Shown here one piece after another: positions 57,421 to 64,000 of a DNA stretch of 64,000 nt (position 1 is its first letter; each line of letters starts with the position of its first letter). Under the pieces are notes generated by a model that saw nothing but the letters and a program-made list of their open reading frames with translations, had not been told where the DNA came from and did not search any database. The DNA is from Erinaceus europaeus (Eukaryota > Chordata > Mammalia > Eulipotyphla > Erinaceidae): the NCBI RefSeq assembly GCF_950295315.1, contig NC_080170.1, forward strand, positions 92,984,054-93,048,053, given 5' to 3'. The position numbers and the translations under genes are program-made.

Positions 57421-58640
57421 GTTAACTCAATTTTTGCTTTCTTTGAAGAACTAGGCTTCACTTTTTGGCCCAACTGATATTCAAGTTCCAGCCTGTCTCT
57501 TAAAATCTATGTAGATTCTAGAAGCTACTATGTGCAGTTGTCCTCCAACAACAGGACCCCGTCGCTAGATTGCAAACTCCACCTCATACTCACAGCAGAT
57601 CTCCCTGACTGACTTTGAGTGCAACTTCCTGGAAGCCATTTAGACTCCCAAGGACATATTGATATTCATAGACTATCTCTCCCCACCCCCCACATCCTTT
57701 ACATCACTCAGTAATAACTGCTTGCCTTATCTGAAGTGTGTTATTTCAGAATCCATTCAGTAATGTGAAGAAATTTTTCCAAAATGAGGCAAGCTTGAAT
57801 ACCTGCAACAATATCTATCCCAGTACCTTCGCTAATGAGATCTTACCCTCCTGTTAGGCCTTCTTCTAATGATAAGTGAGTCATGTTCAGTGTTATCTGG
57901 GATTATTTGTGCTGGTGACATTAAATCTTTCCTCTTGAAATTCCAGCTCTAAGCCAAGGTCCAACACAAGTCACATCAAAGCAATAAAAAACTACATCAC
58001 AGTTTTTTTTTTTCAATAGCAAAGATGTTCACCCCATAATGCAATCTTTACTGATTTTGAAGTTCTCTCTGCATAACATTATTTCTCTCTGAGTAAATTT
58101 AGAATTTTCCTGATAATAATGTGGTAGGTGCTGCAGGATCCAACAAATATCAGTGAACAACCTTTAATAAGACATAAAAATTCTTAATATGCATTGGTAC
58201 TGGCTTCCCATAAGAACAGATATTTCACAAGAAAAAGGGCAAAGCCACCAGCTAATCTTTAGATTAGAATCAGGCACTAGGAATGTTCCAGCAACTGCAC
58301 AAAGAGATATCAAAGCTAACACTTTGTCTTTGATGAAGTATTGCCCTTTTCCCCAAGTAATATCTAATTATTAATGTTCTTCCCTAGAATAGTGACAACT
58401 TTGCTCATGTGCTCATTGTCAGAAGCCTGGGATACAGAGCAGACACTGGCTAATTATAAGGGCCTCTCTACTTTGTGAGTAAAGAAAAGGTTATTAGCAG
58501 GGATATTGTTATTAAGATGCCATCTCCAGGTTTGCTAAATAAAACTAGCTCTCACTCAAAAGCCACTTTTTTGAATGAGCGGCATTAGTATAGTTGAACT
58601 GCGCTGTGTATAAGGAAAGAGAAATAAAGGGTTTGAAAAT
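57421..58640. other. Unique sequence, no gene seen
   Basis: Repeat-poor apart from a short T tract at about 58002-58013. I see no supported exon. Confidence 0.5.
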
Positions 58641-58649
58641 TAAAATCTA

Positions 58650-58810
58650 AACCTAATTTCCTTGTTTAAATCATGAGTGTCACCATGACTAACAGCTATC
58701 TCTAAGCATCCCCTTTTCATCTGTAAAGTGGGTCTATCAGTACTGTTTAATGTGATATGAAGATCAGATAGTGAAAGTGTACAGAATACTTTGAGCAACA
58801 GAACCATTTA
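58650..58810 (+). repeat. MIR
   Basis: 'ccccttttcatctgtaaagtg' followed by 'gatatgaagatcagatagtg' and 'acagaatactttgagcaac' keeps the MIR order. Confidence 0.75.
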
Positions 58811-59157
58811 CACATGCATAAGTGTTTGTTATTCTAATACTGATACTCTGAGACAGAATTTTCAAAGAAGTAAAGTTACAAAGGGATTTCTGGAAGGGAA
58901 TAATAAAACTGTACATGTCCTGAGAGGGGATGGCACAATTCATCAAATGACAGCTGAGATAATTTCTGGTCCCTAAAAAAGATCACTGCAACAGGTATTT
59001 CTGGGCATCAGAGATTGATCACGTTTAATGAAATAGTTGAGCCCCTCTATCAGTCTCTGAGAGCAAGAAGTTTGTTTTATATATTCATTCATGCATTCAT
59101 TGTTGGCATAACAGGACTTCATACCTCCGTGATCCTACTGCTCCTGGAAGTCTCTTT
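58811..59157. other. Unique sequence, no gene seen
   Basis: No repeat or coding motif recognised. Confidence 0.5.
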
Positions 59158-59239
59158 ATTTCATATATATATATATATATATATGAAATAATATATATAT
59201 GTTTTCATATATATATAATATATATATATGAAATGTCTC

Positions 59240-59291
<52 letters not shown>

Positions 59292-59310
59292 GAAGAGAAA
59301 GAGAGGAAGA
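59158..59310. repeat. (AT)n with palindromes, then (AG)n
   Basis: It contains a perfect 32-bp palindrome at 59158-59189, further AT runs bounded by 'tttcat'/'atgaaa', and a GA-rich run from 59272. Confidence 0.95.
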
Positions 59311-59445
59311 GAGGAAGAGGAGAGGTACCACAACATCTGCCATGCAAAACATTCCTGTGTGGTGTTGGGACCTCAAACCCTTGTATTCTCATGTGGTATA
59401 CGGTATGCACTCTACCAAGTGAGCTACCTCTCAGTTCCTGGAAGT
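59311..59445 (-). repeat. tRNA-derived SINE, antisense
   Basis: The reversed B-box region is 'tgggacctcaaacccttg' and the reversed head 'gtgagctacctctcagttcc'. The GA-rich run before it belongs to its pyrimidine stretch. Confidence 0.65.
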
Positions 59446-59513
59446 TTCTCTTAATAAAACTTAAATGTGAATGAAATCCATGTGTCCCTATTATTTCTTA
59501 ACAAATAAGTGTG

Positions 59514-59662
59514 ACTGTGGTCCGGGAGGTAGTGGATACAGCATTGAACTCTAAAACATGAAGTCCCAAGTTCGATCCCAAGCAGCACATGAATCAGGGT
59601 TATGTCTGATTCTTTCTCTCGTATCTGTCTTATTAATAAATAAATAAAAATCTTTAAAAAAT
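59514..59662 (+). repeat. tRNA-derived SINE with TSD, abutting L1 copy C
   Basis: The head is 'tggtccgggaggtagtgg', the B-box region 'cccaagttcgatcccaagc', and the tail an (AATA)n/A-rich run. The direct repeat aataagtgtg lies at 59504-59513 and 59663-59672. The right copy is followed at once by the first base of L1 copy C. Confidence 0.9.
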
Positions 59663-59672
59663 AATAAGTGTG

Positions 59673-61012
59673 GGTTCCCGGAACATGGCGGACTGAGAAG
59701 CTGCTAGTGGCTTGAGCTCTGACCACATCTCCTGGAAACAGTAGGATTTTCTGCCCTTTCCTTTAACCCTTTCCTTTAACTGCTATTTTATGATTGTTCT
59801 TTTTCTTATCTTTTTCTTTTTTTTTTCTCTCTCTTTTTTTTTCTTTTCTTTTTCTCATTATCATTTCTTCCTTAATCCTACAGCTTCCAAAGCCACAGCC
59901 CCCAGCACCCACATCACCAAACAGTGTGCTTTTTTGAACTCACTGATACACATTTGGTAATTATTTTGGGGAAGAATTCTGACTCAGTGTGGACTCTCAC
60001 TGTGAGTGTCTCTGCTCAATTCCCTACCTCCTTTAGCTACCCCTAGAATATACAGTGGATAGTAGATTTGCATAACTGTCTATTTCAGCTATCCTTGTCT
60101 AGTCCTGAGGTTTGTTTTTTTTCTTTTCTCATTCTTAACAATCAGCTGCCTCTGATCACAAGGTTTGAGGTAATCTGGGACAGGGTTTTTATTTTATGTT
60201 TTTTTTACTTTTATTTACCCTGCTCTATTTTACTATTAATATTATATAAAGGCATATATCTTCCACCCTTTAGGTTGATCAGAATTAACTCTTAGCATAT
60301 ATTTCAGTGCTAGGTTAGTAGGTACCTTATCTATTGTGGGAGAAACTTGTCTCCTTACTCCTACCTCCTCTACAGACTCTCCCCCATTTCCCCCTCCTAG
60401 CTAATCAAAAAAATTAAATTAAATTAAATTAAAAATAAAGTAATAAAAAAAACCTTTCCTTTCACTGCTCTTTAATTACAGCTCTTTTTCTTATCGTTTC
60501 CCTTTTCTCTCTCGTCTCTTCTTTTTCTTTTTCTTTTTTCTTATCTTGTCATACACTTCTTCCTTCATTCTTCTTTGCCTTTCTGGATTTGTGAATTATT
60601 TTGGGGAAGAAATCTGACTCAGAGTGGACTCTCTATGTGTGTATCTCTGCTCTAGTTCCCTTTCCCCTCTTGTTACCCCTAGAATATACAGTGGATAGTA
60701 GATTTGCATAACTGTCTATTCTTGCTATCCCTTCTTTCTTTTCTCTTTATTATACACTGGGATATGGTTACTATTTTTTCATGGACTGGAGAAATTGTTT
60801 GGCTAACAGGTAACGATTAAACTGCTTCAATACTTGCTTCAGTTGCTACTGTAATTCCTGAGGTTGGTAAGTGCAATTGTCATAAAGGTATTTAGTATAG
60901 TGATGCTTGTACTCAAGACACAACAACTGAGGAACAACAGAGTATATAAAAAAAAAGAAAAACATAAATAAAAAAACTGGGTAGATCATAAACAAATAAA
61001 ACTGCTACTCCA
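59673..61012 (+). promoter_or_regulatory. L1 copy C 5' UTR with a duplicated module
   Basis: A ~290-bp module (pyrimidine-rich run, then 'attattttggggaagaa', 'ctacccctagaatatacagt' or its near match, then an octamer) occurs twice, at about 59790-60095 and 60475-60735, about 636 bp apart. The octamer atttgcat is at 60066-60073 and 60702-60709. Copy B has one. Duplicated promoter units are known in rodent L1s, but this arrangement is inferred from this single copy. Confidence 0.85.
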
Positions 61013-61882
61013 ATGAATGAAGACAAGAGCGCAGAAGAAACTCCAAATCAGCCAGAAGTAACCATAGATAAGAAAAGTATGCAAGCAATAATAAACTTAT
61101 TAATCACAGAAATGAAAACAACATTGGAGGAAAGGAATGGAAGTACTAGGGAAAAAACAGTTGAGACACCCAAGGAAAATACTGATTATCTTGAGGCAAT
61201 TAGAGAACTGAAAGCTGAAATAGCTGTAAAGAAGAAAGAAGCTGAGGCAAGGGAAAGCAGACTAACAGAAGCAGAAAACAGAATTAGTCAGACAGAGGAT
61301 GAGTTAGAGAAAACTAAGAAAGAGCTTAAAAAGAGATTGAGAGAGACTGAAAACAACAACAGAGACATATGGGATGATCTCAAGAGAAGTAACATTCGTA
61401 TAATTGGCCTGCCAGAGGAAGAAAGAGAGGAAGGGGAAGCAAACATTCTAGAGGAAATAATAGAAGAAAACTTCCCAGACCTGAATAACAGAAAGGACAT
61501 CAAGATTCAAGAGGCCCAGAGAGTACCAAACAGAATCAACTCAGACCTGAAGACACCAAGACACATCATAGTCACAATGAGAAGAAGTAAGGATAAAGAA
61601 AGGATCCTAAAGGCTGCAAGAGAGAAACAAAAAGTCACATACAGGGGAAAACCCATAAGATTATCTGCAGACTTCTCCACTCAAACTCTAAAAGCCAGAA
61701 GGGAGTGGCAAGATATCTATCGAGCCCTGAATGAAAAAGGGTTTCAACCAAGGATAATATATCCTGCTAGACTTTCATTCAAATTAGATGGAGGGATCAA
61801 AAGCTTCTTAGACAAACAACAGTTAAAGGAGGCAACCATCACCAAGCCAGCCCTGAAAGAAGTTCTAAAAGACCTCTTATAA
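61013..61882 (+). CDS. ORF1: L1 ORF1 (RNA-binding chaperone), open reading frame of 289 codons
   Basis: ORF1p forms trimers through a coiled coil and binds L1 RNA and single-stranded DNA. The frame is open from 61013 to the TAA at 61880. Residues about 40-120 are a charged coiled coil (ENTDYLEAIRELKAEIA, then RISQTEDELEKTKKELK). An RRM-like region starts at NIRIIGLPEE (about residue 125), followed by a C-terminal domain with RHIIVTMRRSKDKERILKA, QEWQDIY-like sequence and LSFKLDGGIKSF. Comparison with copy B suggests the ancestral start was 12 codons upstream. That codon is CTG here (60977-60979) and is followed by a TAA at 60989, so translation could only start at the internal ATG. The length is below the ~338 residues of the human protein. 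Whether it is transcribed is unknown. Confidence 0.9.
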   Translation: MNEDKSAEETPNQPEVTIDKKSMQAIINLLITEMKTTLEERNGSTREKTVETPKENTDYLEAIRELKAEIAVKKKEAEARESRLTEAENRISQTEDELEKTKKELKKRLRETENNNRDIWDDLKRSNIRIIGLPEEEREEGEANILEEIIEENFPDLNNRKDIKIQEAQRVPNRINSDLKTPRHIIVTMRRSKDKERILKAAREKQKVTYRGKPIRLSADFSTQTLKARREWQDIYRALNEKGFQPRIIYPARLSFKLDGGIKSFLDKQQLKEATITKPALKEVLKDLL

Positions 61883-61942
61883 ACAAGAACATCACTATAA
61901 TACTTGCAATATATTAGAGCAAACAAAATTTTTTTTTGAACA

Positions 61943-64000
61943 ATGGCACTATAATACATTAAATCCATAATATCAATAAATGTCAATGGCTTAAACTCAC
62001 CCATCAAAAGGCACAGGGTGGGGGGATGGATCAGAAAACATAACCCAACCATATGCTGCTTGCAAGAATCCCATCTGTCACAACAAGATAAACACAGACT
62101 TAAAGTGAAAGGATGGAAAACTATCATACAGGCTAATGGACCACAAAAAAGGGCAGGAACAGCCATTCTCATCAAAGACACGATAGATTTTAAATTAAAT
62201 AACTTAATAAAAGATAGGCAAGGACATTACATAATGATTAGAGGATCAATCAGGAAGAAGACTTAACAATTATTAACATCTATGTACCCAATGAGGGACC
62301 ATCTACATACATTAAGCACCTACTGAAAGAATTTCAAAAATACATCAATAGTAATACAATAATAGTGGGAGACTTCAATACCCCACTCTCACACTTAGAC
62401 AGATCAACAAAGCAGAGAACCAATAAAGATACAAGGGAATTGAATGAAGAGATTGACAGACTAGACCTCTTGGACATTTTCAGAGTCCTTCACCCCAAGA
62501 TATATATATATATATTGAGTCTATATATAGCAAACCTACAGCCAACATCATACTCAATAGACAGAAGCTGAAAGCATTCCCCTCAGATCAGGGACTAGAC
62601 AGGGCTGTCCACTGTCACCGTTACTCTTCAACATAGTATTGGAAGTTCTTGCCATAGCAATCAGGCAAGAGAAAGAAATCAAAGGAATAAAGATTGGAAG
62701 GGAAGAAGTCAAGCTCTCACTATTTGCAGATGATATGATAGTATACATAGAAAACCTAAAGAATACAGCAGAAAACTACTGGAAGTTATTAGGCAATATA
62801 GCAAGGTATCAGGCTACAAAATCAATGTACAAAAATCAGTGGCATTTCTTTATGCAAACACTAAATCTGAAGAAGAAGACATCCAGAAATCACTCCCATT
62901 TACTGTTTCAGCAAAATCAATCAAATACCTAGGAATAAAGTTGACCAAAGAAGTGAAAGACTTGTATGCTGAAAACTCTGAGTCACTAATCAAGGAAATA
63001 GAAACTGATACCAAGAAATGGAAAGATATCCCATGCTCATGGATTGGAAGAATAAATATCATCAAAATGAATATTCTCCCCAGAGCCATATACAAATTTA
63101 ATGCAATACCCATCAAAGTTCCACCAAGCTTCTTTAAGAGAATAGAACAAACACTACAATCATTTATCTGGAACCTGAAAACACCTAGAATTGCCAAAAC
63201 CATCTTGAGGAAAAGAAAGAGAAATGGAGATATCACACTCCCAGACCTTAAACTATATTATAAAGCCATCATCATCACACATCATGGTACTGGCACAAAA
63301 ATAGGCACACAGACCAGTGGAACAGAATTGAAAGCCCAGAAATAAATCCCCACACCTATGGACATCTAATCTTTGATAAGGGGGCCCAAAGGATTAAATG
63401 GAAAAAGGAGGCTCTCTTCAATAAATGGTGCTGGGAAAACTGGGTTGAAACTTGCAGAAGAATGAAATTGAACCACTTTATCTCACCAGAAACAAAAATC
63501 AACTCCAAATGGATCAAAGGCCTACATGTCAGACCAGAAACAATCAAATACATAGAGGAAAACATTGGTAAAACACTTTCCCACCTACACCTCAAGGACA
63601 TCTTTGATGAATCAAACCCAATTGCAAGGAAGACTAAAGCAGAAACAAACCAATGGGACTACATCAAATTGAAAAGCTTCTGCACATCCAAAGAAACTAT
63701 TAAACAAACAAAGAGAACCCTCACAGAATGGGAGAAGATCTTCACATGCCATACATCAGACAAGAAACTAATCACCAAAATATATAAAGAGCTCAGCAAA
63801 CTTAGCACCAAAAAAGTAAATGACCCCATCCAAAAATGGGCAGAGGATATGAACAAAATATTCACTACAGAGGAGATCCAAAAGGCTAACAAACATATGA
63901 CAAACTGCTCTAGGTCACTGATTGTCAGAGAAATGCAAATTAAGACAACACTAAGATACCACCTCACCCCTGTGAGAATGGCATACATCAAAAAGGACAG
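61943..64000 (+). pseudogene. ORF2: L1 ORF2, copy C, defective and cut by the window edge
   Basis: The ATG at 61943 lies 60 nt after ORF1. Codon 4 is already TAA (CAA in copy B). The endonuclease start is readable (CCLQESHLSQQDKHRLK, RAGTAILIKD) until a 1-bp loss at about 62252 shifts the frame. VGDFNTPLSHLD follows at 62365. Endonuclease C-terminus, linker and the first part of the reverse transcriptase are deleted. The text resumes at 62519 with the region before RQGCPL, then [11 protein letters not shown] and the thumb and C-terminal parts in two frames (62639-62932, 62839-63345, and on to the edge). Confidence 0.95.
62500..62518. repeat. TA-rich filler at an L1 internal deletion
   Basis: About nine TA units stand where about 1.3 kb of ORF2 (copy A equivalents ~8615-9925) are missing. 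The sequence just after the gap is itself 'gagtctatatatagc', so slippage or repair through short TA homology is plausible. Confidence 0.85.

Larger units (their letters stand above)
59673..64000 (+). mobile_element. L1 copy C, 5'-complete, runs out of the window
   Basis: It begins 'ggttcccggaacatggcgg', which parallels the start of copy B, and continues through 5' UTR, ORF1 and ORF2. The 3' end lies beyond the window, so its TSD cannot be tested. Relative to copy A about 1.3 kb of ORF2 is missing at about 62500-62518, where 18 bp of TA-rich sequence fills the gap. It is inactive. Confidence 0.96.

Noticed and set aside
1..64000. A previously undescribed multi-gene system
   Set aside because: Every long open frame I could interpret belongs to L1 or is a repeat artefact. 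There is no gene cluster to interpret. The unusual content is in the structure of the retrotransposons.

Overview
The window is nuclear DNA from a eutherian mammal. It is AT-rich, has no supportable host protein-coding exon, and is packed with nested LINE-1 (L1) retrotransposons, tRNA-derived SINEs with B boxes, relics of the old mammalian SINE MIR, one solo endogenous-retrovirus LTR and many microsatellites. The dominant SINE types and the long L1 3' UTR look like those I associate with hedgehogs (Erinaceidae, Eulipotyphla). That lineage call rests on recall, not on a search. By rough tally more than half of the window is L1.

Layout. 0-8.2 kb: antisense L1 ORF2, several L1 3' UTR pieces in both orientations, one very old L1 tail and scattered SINEs. 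8.24-13.21 kb: a 5'-truncated L1 (copy A, +) with a perfect 16-bp target-site duplication (TSD). 13.2-16.1 kb: mostly unique sequence with a MIR, SINEs and a polypurine tract. 16.1-18.5 kb: a long-form L1 3' UTR, then a twin-primed (5'-inverted) L1 with its own TSD. 18.5-28.6 kb: mostly unique sequence with small L1 and MIR inserts and an inverted L1. 28.61-34.25 kb: one antisense L1 bounded by a TSD, internally rearranged and carrying a SINE, which itself carries a solo class-II-type LTR. 35.4-37.5 kb: two copies of an old composite repeat (a third lies at 54.4-55.2 kb). 39.7-42.5 kb: an insertion with its own TSD, dominated by a spacer-less giant palindrome of L1 3' UTR. 43.9-51.6 kb: a full-length L1 (copy B, +) nested inside an ancient L1 ORF2. 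51.7-59.5 kb: unique sequence with old SINEs, MIRs and microsatellites. 59.67 kb to the end: a full-length-type L1 (copy C, +) running out of the window, with a duplicated 5' UTR module and an open but N-terminally shortened ORF1.

The only genes are L1 ORF1 (RNA-binding chaperone) and ORF2 (endonuclease/reverse transcriptase), and every ORF2 is broken. The L1 machinery also explains the SINE inserts with A-rich tails and TSDs. I found no CRISPR array, operon, rRNA or tRNA gene, and no sign of an undescribed gene system. What deserves a second look is structural: a modular L1 3' UTR, inverted-dimer L1 products, a tandemly duplicated octamer-bearing L1 promoter module, recurrent internal deletions, and a hairpin that looks like a template-switch scar.
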